Below the pieces are notes generated by a model that was given only the letters and a program-made list of their open reading frames with translations, was not told the DNA's origin and ran no database searches. From Ryuthela nishihirai (taxonomy: Eukaryota > Arthropoda > Arachnida > Araneae > Heptathelidae): a stretch of 64,000 nt of DNA. The translations under genes were made by a program, and so were the position numbers. Where the stretch lies: contig JAWZYU010000019.1 in assembly GCA_038380435.1 (NCBI GenBank), forward strand, positions 34,869,801 to 34,933,800, given 5' to 3'. Position 1 is the stretch's first letter. The number at the start of each line of letters is the position of its first letter. Shown here piece after piece: positions 23,291 through 35,478 of the stretch.

Positions 23291-25346
23291 CTAAAAATAA
23301 TTGGATAAATAAGAATATTTAAATTCAGCCATATGAATGAAAAAAATTAAATATCTACATGTAAATAATTGTATAAATGTAATTTAAGTTCAAGTTACAA
23401 AATTTTTGACAAATTTCATTGCACAGTGTAGAAGTTGAAACACAAATATTTTTATATTTGTTACACGACACAAAATATAAAACTGCAGTGGCTATTTAGA
23501 TTAGTGTTGTTCATCATGTCGCATTGTTATATTTTAGAATTTGTAAACTCAGGCTTTGTTAATTTACTTAATTAGTCACTTTTTTAAGTTGTAATAAAAT
23601 TAAAATTTAAATTAAATTTTTGAATTAGCAAGGAATTAAAGTACATCCAGAAAATAATTTTAAACACATTTAAGTTGTTTAAACTAAGTAATGGCTTAAA
23701 TTTCTTAACTAAAAATAAAATCTCTCATTAGTAGAATTATCATCAACCAAAGTAGTTAAATCCTAAAAACAGTTATGGTAACTACTATTCTTAATAAAAA
23801 AAAAACTTAATTACTAAAGCTTTTACCTGCTATTTTATATTTTGAAGTTTTTTTTAATAATTTCAAAATGTTTAATTTATCATAATTCTAATGATTTTCA
23901 AGTGAAGAACTGTGACATATAATATCAATCATTCTTCCAAATATTTTCAATTTATAACTAATTTCATTATGGGCAACTTTCAGTCTTTTGTGGAGCTAAA
24001 AATATTTTAATGTATAAAAGTATTTATATTCCACTACATGACACAATGTTAAGTAGCTTAAGTGAGGTATAACATTAACTCACTAAAGCTTCAAATATCA
24101 AAAGTTCCTTTTATAACAATTGGTGCACAATAAAGAATACATTGAAAGGCCTTGGCAAGCCTTTCAGTGTATTCTCTGTCTGATAAATCTGTCTGATAAC
24201 AGCTGCCCAGTCTCTTTCACTGCCCAACTCTTAATCGTTTAGATCTTTGTGACCTGGTCATTTATTTAGTCCATTGTGTATACAAAAGTATCATTCAGAG
24301 GTAAAAGAAATCAAACAAAAAATCCCTTTATCAATTTTGACCAGCATAACTTACTTTAAATGGAAAAAAAAATTAAAAAAATTAATAAATGCTTGTATGA
24401 AATCAGCTTTTTTAGTTTTTTAAGTGAACAGATGGTACCACTATGTCTGTAGTACTGACCATATTATTCGGGGGTGATAATCCTTTTAGTCACTTCATCA
24501 ATGAAATGTAGAAGAATGTAAGTCATGCTTTTATCTGAAAGTAACAGCAGCAAACTGAACGCTAGTAATCCTCAAGATGTTTTTTTTTACATTTACTTAC
24601 ACAAGGATAATTTTAAAAAACAATAAAAATTTGTTTTAGACTTAGAATGATAAAATTTTTATTAACATTTGATTAAGCCTTAACTAGTGAGTAGGATATC
24701 TTGTAACATAATGGTGAGCTGTGATTTCTCAGACTACTCACTGTCTATATGTAGAATAGCTGAAACTAACATTTTAGTAAAATGTTTATTTTACAGAATG
24801 AGTTTCACTGAAATACTTCTTTTAGTAAACAAATATCAAAAATAATAAAAACATCTGATTTTAACTACTGGTTTCTAAAATTACATATTTAAATGCCAAA
24901 TAATGTTAAAAATTAAACAGGATATTAGAACAAAACAATAAAAAAGGATATTGTGATTTGCAAAATGAAACATATGGGACCTTATTTAGAAAAATATGCC
25001 TATTTATCAAACTAACTAATCACACAACAAAAAAATTCAAAGATGAATTTTTGCTACCTTAATTATTATTAATTTAAAATTGATGCTTATTTATTATAGT
25101 ACAATCCTTAGAATATAACATGCCAACAGATGCTTCAACATTTCTTTTTCCTTTATTGATGCATTTAAAAGTTTTTTCTTTATATCAAAAGAGTTTAATT
25201 AATAATTAAACTATTGTATTTATTTTTAATGAGGCATAATCTAACAGAAGCATAATCTATCAACAGATTTTTCATAAAATCATCACAAATGATAGTTGAT
25301 TATTTCAAGGAAGTACTGAGCAGCATGAATAAAAGTCATTACTTAC
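23291..25346. other. Intron 10
   Basis: AT-rich intron with no repeat I recognise except a 16-bp hairpin at 24135-24174 (GAATACATTGAAAGGC and its near complement). Confidence 0.5.
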
Positions 25347-25522
25347 ACATTATTGTTAAACGAGCAGAACATTTAACAGAACCCAAGGGATTGCTCAATT
25401 CACAAGTATACTCTCCTTCATCAGAATCCCATATTTCAGAGAAAATTAGTTTATATACACCAGTGTCCACATCTTTTTGTACAATGCGTCCTGCTGGATG
25501 AATTTCCCGAGCATTTTTGAAC
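25347..25522 (-). CDS. unc-22-like: Twitchin-like exon 10: C-terminal part of Ig2
   Basis: This 176-nt exon starts in phase 2, completing a split TGG Trp codon, and ends in phase 1. The acceptor TTTTAAAAG precedes 25522. The donor is best placed at 25346 (GTAAGT); an overlapping GTGTAA two bases earlier would break the frame. It encodes FKNAREIHPAGRIV, then SDEGEYTCELSNPLGS with the strand F Cys, and ARLTIM. Its exon partner lies 9.0 kb upstream at 34547-34658. A following Ser (T+CT) joins PPKIER of Ig3, so Ig2 and Ig3 are adjacent. Confidence 0.92.
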
Positions 25523-26999
25523 CTTTTAAAAGCAAATTTTAGCATTTATTATGATGAAAGGGTGAAACATGTAGAAGGAAACTTGTAAAATGCCTTTGAT
25601 TTAAACTACTTTTTAAAAATAATTTTATGAGTTTTAAATAAAAAACTACAAGAGTTTATATTATTCACAAAGAAAAATGTAAGTTAAAAATTATATACAT
25701 ATATAAAACAATCTATAATGTTGGGCACACAATATTTATGTATTAGTGATAGAAGAATTATGAGCAAGATGACAGAGCTAAGACAGAAAATATTAAAAAA
25801 TTACAGTAGGAGTCAAACACTGAGAAATAAAAAATGGTCAGTGGTTCTATATGGTTCCTTATGCAGCAAAGGACAATCAGTTTTTTTCTTTTTAAATAAT
25901 GAAAAATATACATAATATAAAAATTAGAAATAAATGTAAAATATAGCAAAATTGATATTTAACTCTAAAGGAACTGGTAATATTGAAGATCTAAAATGTT
26001 TCTAAGGTATTTATTGATCTAACTTTCTTACATCTTTTATAGATTTTTAGAACTTCATTATTATTTTTCATTTAATTAACTGCTTAATGCTTTATTTTTA
26101 TTCACATTTTCATTGTCATTTAGTTTCTTTTAACCATATGCTCTTCTCACATAACTGTCAATCCCATGTCTAGATGCCAAACTTACATTTGATGAGGCTG
26201 ATGATTGAAGAGAACTCAATCACTTGACACATGCACAAGATAGAGCAAGTGGGAGCATGTAAATGATGTTAATGACATCATGTTGCTGTTTTCAAAAGCT
26301 TAGGCATTAAACTTAGCATTAATTCTATTTCGAGTGAACTGTAACAATTGGCTCTCACTTGTATTGATATCTTCTTATCATGAGTTATTGATGTTCTCTT
26401 TGCTGATATCATTTAGTTATTGAGTATTAGAACAGTAGAACTGTGATAGTTGAGCAGTCTTTGCTGTAGTTACTTATATCATAGAATAGAAAAAAAAGTT
26501 AGAGTAGTGCTTCTACATTTGACTTTTAATAAATAGCTATTTAATTTTTAACAAACTTACTTGTTTGAGACTTATTTAACCATGAACTTTGGATAGCATG
26601 CTCAACATTAGGTAGGATTATATTTTGTAATCTTAGGTAGTTTTTTTTGCAATTTTGCAACTTGTAATAAATTCAACTTTGACACTCAAGTTTCTGAGTG
26701 TCTAGCACCCATTGGGTATGTCACAAAATATTTTTCTTTTCTCTTTTTTTATATAATATGACAGCTCACAGCATAAAGTTTTATTTAACTGATCAATTTT
26801 TCTGCTCAGGCAGATTGTTGAGAAACAGTGAGCTTCACAGATCTGTAGTTACTAAACTGCCAATTTCAAAAAGATACCTGACTGTTGATATATATATAAT
26901 TTGTGCTTGATCATGAAATCTTATGAATAACAGAATAAGGATAATGATAGGTGTAAATTGAAGAGATATTTTTCAACGCATTTAATGAATGTTAAGGAA
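25523..26999. other. Intron 9, part next to exon 10
   Basis: AT-rich intron, nothing recognised. Confidence 0.5.
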
Positions 27000-27325
27000 G
27001 ATATCACTCTGAAGTTAATGACGATCAATTTTAGAGGAAAAATTGTCTTGAGTTGGGTGGGATACTAATCCACGACTTCCAGATAACATATCAGGTGCTC
27101 TGGATGAGCTACCGGCCACTGATCAATATCTCCCCTAATTGATTGATGATTGTGTACTGCTGGTAGAAAGTTCATAGCATCAATTAGAGGAGATCTTGAT
27201 TAGCAGCTGGTCCAGAGCACCTGACGCTTTTCCAGAGCACCTATCAGGAGGTCATGGGTTCGTATCCCACCCAGCTCAAGAAAATTTTTCCTCTAAAATT
27301 GATCGATGTTAACCGGAGTGATATC
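27000..27325. mobile_element. Inverted tRNA-like element (unit P family)
   Basis: Left part 27000-27120 is a minus-strand tail plus tRNA-like module; right part 27200-27325 is the plus-strand module with GGTTCGTATCCC and the same tail. GATCAATATCTCCCCTAATT and AATTAGAGGAGATCTTGATT face each other across about 45 bp. The outer ends extend the symmetry to GATATCAC and GTGATATC. The right module is damaged by a short duplication of CCAGAGCACCT. Confidence 0.75.
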
Positions 27326-27802
27326 TTTTTTTTTTTGCAACATATAGGACAGAGAAGAGTCCTAGAAGCTACTGCTAGCTTTTACAGGCCTTCTCATACA
27401 AGGACATGCCCTACTAAGACCGAAGTCACTGCTGACCACTGCCTTAGAGCTAACACAACAAACTAAGTTTGCCTTGCTGGAACAGTCGCTAGCTGCCTAA
27501 CCACTATGCCAGTTAAGGCCATATAACTAACCAATTAATTCCTTAATAATGATAGGTGTTTATAACAAAATTTTAACATGTGTGAGAATTGACAAAACAA
27601 TCAATAGTTTAATATTATTTGTGAAAGTGACAAGTTTTTTTATGGCTTTCCTGTTTAATTTGATGATCGATTATGAGATAAAATATGGATAAACTACAAC
27701 AAGAAATGGTCTACAGTTTTAAGCATTAGCTATCAGCAGATGATGCGACAGTTTTGCACACTTGCAAATAAAGTTCAAGAACTGAACTCTTTGATAAGTT
27801 TA

Positions 27803-28162
27803 ATTGTTTTTTCCTCTAAGCAGCACTTTTGGGCATGCAATGGGTTAAATGGCTAAGTCACAAGGTTCCCAAGGTTCAGAATTGTGTAGCGAAAGACAAC
27901 TCATTGTACAGCTGGATACTTACTGTTAAAGACATCTAGCATGTTTTTTAATATGCACAGGGTATGGCTCCCTCACCTGGGGCAAAGACTTAACATCACA
28001 TCTGACACATGGTGACCTTTCCAAGTCCATCAGTGTCTTCTTCATCATCAAGAATAGAATGGTAGATATTGGAGATAAAATCTCAACACTGGCACAGTTG
28101 GAACTAGAACCTGGGAACATCAGATTACAAGCCTAACACACTACTGACTGAGTCAACCCAAC
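27803..28162 (-). mobile_element. tRNA-derived SINE, family A (diverged)
   Basis: Same layout as the copies at 18266 and 33604, older by divergence. Tail at 27803, tRNA-related head near 28090-28160. Confidence 0.8.
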
Positions 28163-28442
28163 TTCTTCTTTGGTGCTAAAGATAAGATTGGTAATGGAAT
28201 AGGTTTGTTGATCAATACATAGGAGACTAAAGTAATGACATCTGCTCAAGTGAGTATTATCTGTCCTTCTTAATGCTTATACTTTGAACAAAGTCTCCCA
28301 ATTTAGTTACAGATACAGCATATACAACTTAAGGCAGGAAGGAAAAATACAACAGCTGCTGGGATCCATCCATACTAAATACACAGATTAGCTGTAGAAA
28401 TAGACTTCAACAATTATAAAAACATTTGAAAATAATTATCAC

Positions 28443-28597
28443 TGATGCAGCGGGAATCGAACCCACAACTCTTTAGATACATGCTAGACCTATAAATAGG
28501 TCTTATTCTGGAAGATTTTAGCATCTGATGCATGGTTTAGTGGTAGAGCACTCTAGCATGTATCTAGAGAGTTGCAGGTTCGATTCCCGCGACATCA
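28443..28597. mobile_element. Inverted pair of tRNA-like modules (second type)
   Basis: 28526-28597 (plus) folds like a tRNA: TGATG and CATCA ends, A-box-like TGGTTTAGTGGTAGAGC, anticodon arm TCTAG/CTAGA with loop CATGTAT, and T arm with GGTTCGATTCC. 28443-28488 is an inverted copy of its 3' half. The sequence differs from unit P, but the layout and the CATGT loop are the same. Confidence 0.7.
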
Positions 28598-28599
28598 GC

Positions 28600-29167
28600 G
28601 TTAATTTTTTAAAGTTGTTTTTAATAGCTGCTGGGATTTTTTGACAATTTGAGGAATGCGTGAAAAATGGGAAAATATGCTTAGATACTAAACTTAGGCT
28701 TTATAATGGTTTAGTTTTTTTAAATCTGTTACTACTGCAAAATTATTTATATAAAGAACACTAAAAGTCTAAAAGAGCTCTGTAAGCAGAATAACAATAA
28801 GTTTCATACTTTTGGATCCAGATGTGTGTACAGTATCTGAGTATTAGGTGATTTGATCTTGCAAATAATAATGTTAGATACTGGAGTCATCAATCACAGC
28901 ATTTTGTGTAGAGATTCTACAGATTTAACCATGTTGCAGATTAAAGAACAGAACACAATGCCGTTTCAAAAATGTTGAGGAAGAGAGAGTTGGCCAAGAA
29001 TGAGACTGGATGGCAAGATAAGACAGGATCTTACTCATAGGTAAAATTCTGGACAATAGCATGCTTTTTCACTGCCACAAATATTTATGAGAATATTACT
29101 GGGTTTCAATAATAGTTTAAAATGGTAAAGAACACTGTTAATTGTTGAATATATATATATACATATA
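28600..29167. other. Intron 9, between tRNA-like pair and pogo fragment
   Basis: AT-rich, nothing recognised apart from a short AT microsatellite at 29148-29168. Confidence 0.5.
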
Positions 29168-29169
29168 TA

Positions 29170-29584
29170 CAGTAGACTCTCTCTTATCCAGTCTTGGCTA
29201 AACTAGCCTCCACTTTAACCGGTCATTCCAAGAAGTGTAAGCAAGTCGCCGCATGTTTTGTTAATTTGCTTCAGTTCCAAGAAGAAGAAGCAAGTCACTG
29301 CATGTTTTGTTTATAATTTGCTTCAGTTCCTCTTTGTGAATATTACAGTATACAATGTACTGTGCATATACAGGAGTGTGTGTTGTGATCTATTAATTAT
29401 TGTGTGGTACAAAATGAGTGGATGCAAATGTAAGCATAATGTTGTTACGATGGAGATGAAATTAAAAGCATCAGAACATATTGACAAAGGTGATTCAGTA
29501 TCCAGTAAAGTATATTTGTGATGAACTAGGTGTTGGTAAAAGCACAGTAAATGACTGGAGAAAGAACAGAAAATCTTTACAAAG
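29170..29584 (+). mobile_element. pogo/Tigger-like transposon, 5' fragment
   Basis: Begins after a TA with CAGTAGACTCTCTCTTATCC, the style of Tigger ends. A frame from 29414 encodes MSGCKCKHNVVTMEMKLKA, then after a frameshift DELGVGKSTVNDWRKNRKSL, the CENP-B-type helix-turn-helix of jerky/Tigger transposases. It is cut at 29585 by a tRNA-like repeat; the catalytic domain is absent. Confidence 0.75.
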
Positions 29585-29870
29585 CTACCGGCCACCGATC
29601 AAGATCTCCTCTAATTGATGATATGAACCTTTTCAACCTACATTACATCATATGTAGGGATTGTTCCAGCAATTTTGCCACAAGCAGCAGATAAATGTCA
29701 TATAGATGGAAAGTATTTTCTTACAAGTATACTGTTGATAAATAATATAATAATAGCTCAGTGGTCCAGAGCACCTGACATGTTATCAGGAGATCGTGGA
29801 TTCATATCCCATCCGGCTCAAGACAATTTTTTCTCTAAAAAAAACCTTGAATCAACTTCAAAGTGGTAAT
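29585..29870. mobile_element. Inverted tRNA-like element (unit P family), partial left arm
   Basis: Starts with GCTACCGGCCACCGATCAAG (end of a minus tRNA-like module), then a body like that at 13010-13130, then a plus tRNA-like module at about 29750-29820 (TAGCTCAGTGGTCCAGAGC, GGATTCATATCCC) and the tail. Inserted at the broken end of the pogo fragment. Confidence 0.75.
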
Positions 29871-32289
29871 TTGATAGTAGCATAGCCTTAAGTGATGCCT
29901 CAGGCTGTGTAACAATATTATCCAGGAATACCAGGAAGTATTGCTATATATTGGAATACCAGTATGACCACTGCTATACCAGAGTATGTCAAAACTCCTG
30001 GAAGGTTGGACAAAGAGTTAAATGGATGTCTATATCTCCCCCAAAACATCTCAAGCATGATCTATAGCAGTGGTTCTCAATATTTTCTAATTTACAAACA
30101 ATTTATCATATATGTAGAGCAGACCACCCTGATGTTAAATTATTCAATTGGTTGAACACTGTCAGTGATTTTCTCAGATTCTCCTATATCCCACTAGTGT
30201 ATATTTTTCTTCAGACACCAATTAATTTTGTCAAATGTGCATTTTTTTATGAATTGTGGATAAGGTATACACATATTGATACCCAGATTTCAAAGCCACC
30301 CTCTTCTCCCATTCAAAAATTTTGGGAAAATCATTAAAAGTTTTGTGTTTGTTTCAGTTAAATCAAAAGGTAGCTAGAGTGCCTATATTTTTTGTATTTA
30401 AGTAAAAATGGCTAATTTAATATATGTTCTATTGATTTCATTCTGAGTTTAGTCAGAAGCCTGCCATAATTTTGAATTTAGTGAACATTAAAAAAATTAT
30501 AATTAAAAAAACATACTTGTAGGTTCTCATTAATATGCATTCGAAGTCAGGTATTAAATGCAATCTTCATATTCCCCTGACTGCTCATAAACACATTGCA
30601 GGTCACTGATGGAGAAAATAGTGCACTAAACGGTCAAATAAATTAATTGGCCATTCCATAGGGCTGATTCACATCCAGATAATATCAACCAGTATGACAC
30701 AGAGCTAGGATTATTATCCCTGCAAGAAAATTCTCTCTTTGTTTCACCCACATATCACATATATAGGGCTTGAGGCTCTCAAGTACAATCATGGTTACAC
30801 CAGTAGAAATACTGAAGTTGGTATGAAAGTCATCTCTTGAGAGAGGCCTGTGCAAGTCATGCTACTACTTTCCCAAAGAAGTCTTTCTCAATGATATTTG
30901 TGGGATGTCATGTTCTTGGTGCTCATTTGATCAACTGAACAGGATACAGTTCTATAACTCATCTGTGAACAATGCAATCCAAAACACAACACGAAAACAG
31001 ATATGATATATTGGTTAACATGAAACTAAAGTTTGGTGCATTCTAGTGACAATACTTTTACATGCAAATATAGTCTTTAAATGCAAAACAGATAACACAC
31101 AAAAAAACTTAATATGCAAATTTTCTGCAGTCTAATGAATAAAATTTTATTAAAGTTTCTTCAGATAACATAAAATTTATGGAGACAGATGGAATCCCAA
31201 CCACTGTGTTTGATAAATTTTGAACAACTGCTAATTTCTTGCAAATTAGCTAACTTCTTTCTAATTGATAATCATTTAACAATAGCTGTAAATTAGGGTA
31301 ACCAGATTCAAAGTAAAAGAGTGTACCAGAAAACCTGGCATCCCCCACCCCAAGAAATGTCTCAGGGGCCCTTTTGTTTCATTTAATGTGCACCATAAAA
31401 TACTTGAATTTAAACTTTTTGAAACCATGCATAATAAATATCTGACATATCTTTCAGATTTCATAATGCATAATTCAACATTTTGGAATGAATCAGGGCT
31501 GAATCTATAGGGGAGGGAAGCATGCCCCACCCTTGATTATGCTAATATGTGCAGTAGAGGCCAAAATTTATTTAAACTTGAGCATATTTCACACAATTTT
31601 CATGAAAGTCAAAAACTTATAAAATGAAGGGGTAAATGTTACACTACAACAGAAATCTAATCTCTTGCCCCTTACCTTTTTCTGGCTCGACTGCATTGCA
31701 GCCCTCCCCCCTAATTTTTTTCTAGATCCGAGCCTGGAATGAATAATTTTTACCACTTTCTTCGTGAAATATTGCTCAAATTGTTTTCAAATAGGCATAA
31801 ATAATTTGCATTAAAATACTTGTATAGTTTCATTAAATTATTTTGAATTGATTCATTTTCCCCTGTTTTGAAAAACTAGAAGTATAACATATTGTCTCTA
31901 GTGAATATGAGATGCTCATTTTCAGAGAAAATGAACTTTTTTTATTTTCCAAATTTTGCACCCTTTAACAGTAGCAATTTGTACTAATGGGTGATGGGAC
32001 AATGTAAATAGTAATATATTATTAGCCCTATAAAACACCAAAGCATATTACCCTTATCTCTTCAAATGAAAAATTTGGATTTTCTTACCTCTAGGGTTAA
32101 GAGGCAAATTATCAAGCATACATTAAATAAAATAATTTATTAATTATTTGCTGTATTGAATGTTATTTAAAATATTAAAATTAATTACTAAATTGATAAA
32201 AATAAAAAGCAACCAGTCAAATTTTAAACAATTTTTATTTAATTAAAACATATATGACTCAATTATTCACTCTTTATTAAAATATTAAC
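29871..32289. other. Intron 9, middle
   Basis: AT-rich intron. 31320-31420 shares CTCAGGGGCCC and nearby words with 59700-59760, hinting at an unclassified repeat. Nothing else named. Confidence 0.45.
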
Positions 32290-33010
32290 TAGAATTTCCA
32301 ATTTCTAACAAAAATATATCGGTTGCAATATTACTTCAAGTCTTACATTTTCTACATTTACTGTGCTCTAATGATGGAAAATTAAGGTCATTTGGAGGAT
32401 TTGAAAATTATGAATCATCATATTCATTAGTACCCATTCAACTTAGAGAATTTTTCATTAAATTCTCACTACAAATAGTTGCATTTTCCTACCCACTCTG
32501 GTGGTAAAGGGACAAACTGTTGCTGCCACTAAAATATCCCATTTCTAGCCCAAATAGATCATTGCAATATTCGCTTAAACTTTTTAAATTTCCCACCATC
32601 AGCAGTCACAATTAAAGCTTTTGGGAGATTATAAAAGTGTGAATCATAATAGTTTATCAATACCTATCCAACCCCAAAAGAATTTTCCATTTATCTCTAA
32701 AAACACACAATTATCTCATTAAACAAAAAAATTGTGTTTTCCCCCCCCTCTAGGCACAAAAGTGAAATATCATTGTTATCATTGTAAATTTCATTATATT
32801 CACATTTCACAACCAAAATTTCAAATTTCTAAACATAATTACATTACTTGCAATATAGTAGTTTGAAATTTTAAAGTTTTCAAATTTTCTCACAGTTAGA
32901 GGGTACAATTTCAACTTTTGGGAGATTTTGAAAGTGTAAATTGTGATTTTTTATCAATACCTTTGAACCCAAAAAGCATTTTTAATTTATCTCTAAAAGC
33001 AAAAAGTTCG
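32290..33010. repeat. Three degenerate tandem units of about 250-300 bp
   Basis: Segments near 32290-32510, 32530-32760 and 32820-33010 share, in the same order, AATTTC..TAACA, TTGCAATAT, CTTTTGGGAGAT, TTTATCAATACC and TTTATCTCTAAAA words with strong divergence. Confidence 0.55.
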
Positions 33011-33603
33011 ATGTCTATAGATAGGCAGACAGACAAAGCAAAAACATTAACTCATTTTTCTGAAAACAAGCTAAAATTAATATAAGAACAGAAAAGGAAT
33101 GGGAAAAATAAAAATATAGTGATAATATTGGAAACATTTCTAATCATATAAAAGAGTTAAACTAAGAGGTTGGACTTATCACTAGTTGGATGGGAAAAAT
33201 GACATCACACATGACTGTCATGGTGAATTCACGGTGAAGCTCAGGCTTTAAGACAATGATTCTGGTCCATAAGAAGCAAGGAAAAGAATTTCTAATAGGG
33301 AAAATGAAGCTGATTGTTCATGGTCTGTTGTTATTCATGCAATAGTTGTATATCAAAGGTATAGAATTTTCACAGTGCTAACAATATTGGTATTATATAC
33401 ACTATATGGCTGTTAAGCATAAACAATAAGAATTTATTATTCTTTCTATCCCTTTTACATCGAGTCCTGTAACAATAGCAATTCATGTGCCTTCATGGCA
33501 TAAAGTTGTACAGTAACATTCGAAGCCAATGGAACATACTTACTTCATTCAGCAGCAGGTCAACAATCCTTGTTTGCTCCACATCTGCTGATGTTGGGTT
33601 GGG

Positions 33604-33985
33604 TTGTTTTATCTCTGAGCGGCACTTTTTTTGCACACCATGGGCTAAATGGCCAGGTCACAAGGATCCTGAAGGCTCAGAGAAGGTTGGGGGAGGGGAC
33701 CCACTGGAACAGCTGTTGGAAGACAGATCATAGCCTCCCGTCAAGGCCATCCAGCATGTTCTTTAACGTGCACAGGGTATGGCTCTCCCACACACGGGGC
33801 CATGGCTTAACATCCCATCTGATGGATGGCGGCCTTTCCAAGCCCATCGGTGTCCCCTAACTGTGGGCAGGGAGGGGAATTTTGCGGAGATAAATCTCAA
33901 AGCTGACCCAGCTGGGACTCGAACCTGGGAACTACAGATTACGAACCTGGCGTGCTACTGACTGAGCCTCCCCCACCCCAACTAC
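33604..33985 (-). mobile_element. tRNA-derived SINE, family A (best full copy)
   Basis: About 380 bp. Head at 33905-33975 (minus) with GGTTCGAGTCCC; tail ends near AGATAAAACAACC at 33604. The copies at 1, 18266, 27803 and 35108 share the order of all blocks. Confidence 0.88.
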
Positions 33986-34546
33986 TGATGTACATCCAGG
34001 TGTTATAATCAGGGTAAATCCTTTTGGATGTCTTGACTGACATCAAGTCAATCAGCAAAGTTTCATTTGCATTTGTATTCTTTGAAAGTTCTTCAATTGG
34101 TCTTATAGTTATACTATTTATTGCTTGAAAAAATGCCCAGAGTCAGTTATCAGCAGAATGTTCAATACCTAGCCATTTGCTTACATCCAAAATTCACAGC
34201 TTCCAATGGCTATCCATCATAAACTTTCTATAACAATCATGCACATGGATGTCTTTGTGGCAGTTTTGTGATTTTGACTACCTTAATATGAATGGTGTCT
34301 CAACTACACATTAAATGAGTTTCCCCAATAAAACACTCTTTTAATGTATTTGCATTTTTCATATTATATATCAAGCTACAATATTTTACCCACAATATTT
34401 GAATTGGTGTCATTTATGTGATATGCAGTCTTACATTCATCACATTTTATTGATGTTCATTAATTATTGGAAATATCAATGCCATTCTCAATTTTTTAGG
34501 GATTTTACATATGACATTGAATTCACAAAATTGTACACAGACTCAC

Positions 34547-34658
34547 CATCTAGCAGTAGGGAAGGGTTTCCCAGTTCCTTCACAATCTAAATGAGCACCT
34601 TTTCCCAAACTACAGTTTTTATTATGCAGTGTCCTCAAAAATTCTGGTCTCAATCCAT
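34547..34658 (-). CDS. unc-22-like: Twitchin-like exon 9: N-terminal part of Ig2
   Basis: This 112-nt exon was predicted to exist because exon 8 ends in phase 1 and exon 10 starts in phase 2, then found here. The acceptor TGTTTTCAG precedes 34658 and the donor is GTGAGT at 34546. It encodes DGLRPEFLRTLHNKNC, then LDCEGTGKPFPTARW with the strand B Cys, ending inside the Trp codon. With exon 10 the module is 288 nt and has a complete Cys pair and Trp. It has the same length and break point as exon 15. Confidence 0.9.
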
Positions 34659-35107
34659 CTGAAAACATTTTCATATTACATCAATTTCAAAATAAAAGAA
34701 GACAAACAGATTGCAGTCACATCAACAAATAAGACATATTTACATTATTATATATATATTTTATAAGTACACATGTCAAACTAAAAATTTAAATTATTCT
34801 AAAGGTAATTCACAGGTCATTGAAAACTAAACATAGGTGCTGGATTTTCATGATGGTGAAACAAAAACACATTAGTCACATGCAAAGCAATGCCTTAAAC
34901 ACTACTCTTATAAAAACCAGATTGTTCCATCAGTCATATAAAAATTATTTCACTTAAAAAATAATGCCATATATATATAACAAAAAAGAAATATATTTTT
35001 ACTATCTTGATGCATCAAATATAGCTAAAAGTATATTATTTCATTGGTATGTGCTTTTTTTTTTGGTGGGGTGGGGAGAGAAAACTTTTATAATTTCAAC
35101 GAATTTC

Positions 35108-35478
35108 AGTTGTTTTATCTCTGGACAACACTTTTTTGCACACAATGGGCTAAATGGCCAAGTCACAAGGACCTCAAGGGCTCAGGGAAGGTCAGGGGGA
35201 GGGGACCTAGTGGACAGCTGTTAGAAAACGGATGGTAGCCTCCTGTCAAGGCCACCCAGCATGTTCTTTAATGTGCATAAAGTATGGATCTCCTGCACAT
35301 GGGACCATGGCTTTATGTCCCATCCAATAGACAGTGGCTTTTCCAAGCTCATCAGTGTCTCTCACTGACCGAGGGCAGGATAGGAGTTTTGCGGAGATAA
35401 ATTTCAATGCTAGCTCAGGTGGGGCTTGAACCTGGGAACTGCAGATTATGAGCCTGAACCATCCCCACCCCAATCTCA
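35108..35478 (-). mobile_element. tRNA-derived SINE, family A
   Basis: Full-length layout but the tRNA-like head (35410-35470) is partly deleted around the anticodon arm. Lies in intron 8 (34659-36666), whose remainder shows nothing else. Confidence 0.85.

Noticed and set aside
28526..28597. A functional tRNA gene (plus strand)
   Set aside because: Anticodon loop lacks T33 and the module is paired with an inverted half-copy, so a repeat is more likely.
31276..31530. Candidate missing Ig exon on minus strand
   Set aside because: No Ig motif or fitting splice phases; the true exon was found at 34547-34658.
32500..32545. Candidate short minus-strand exon with acceptor TATTTTAG and donor GTAGGA
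   Set aside because: Too short, wrong phase, no Ig or Fn motif.
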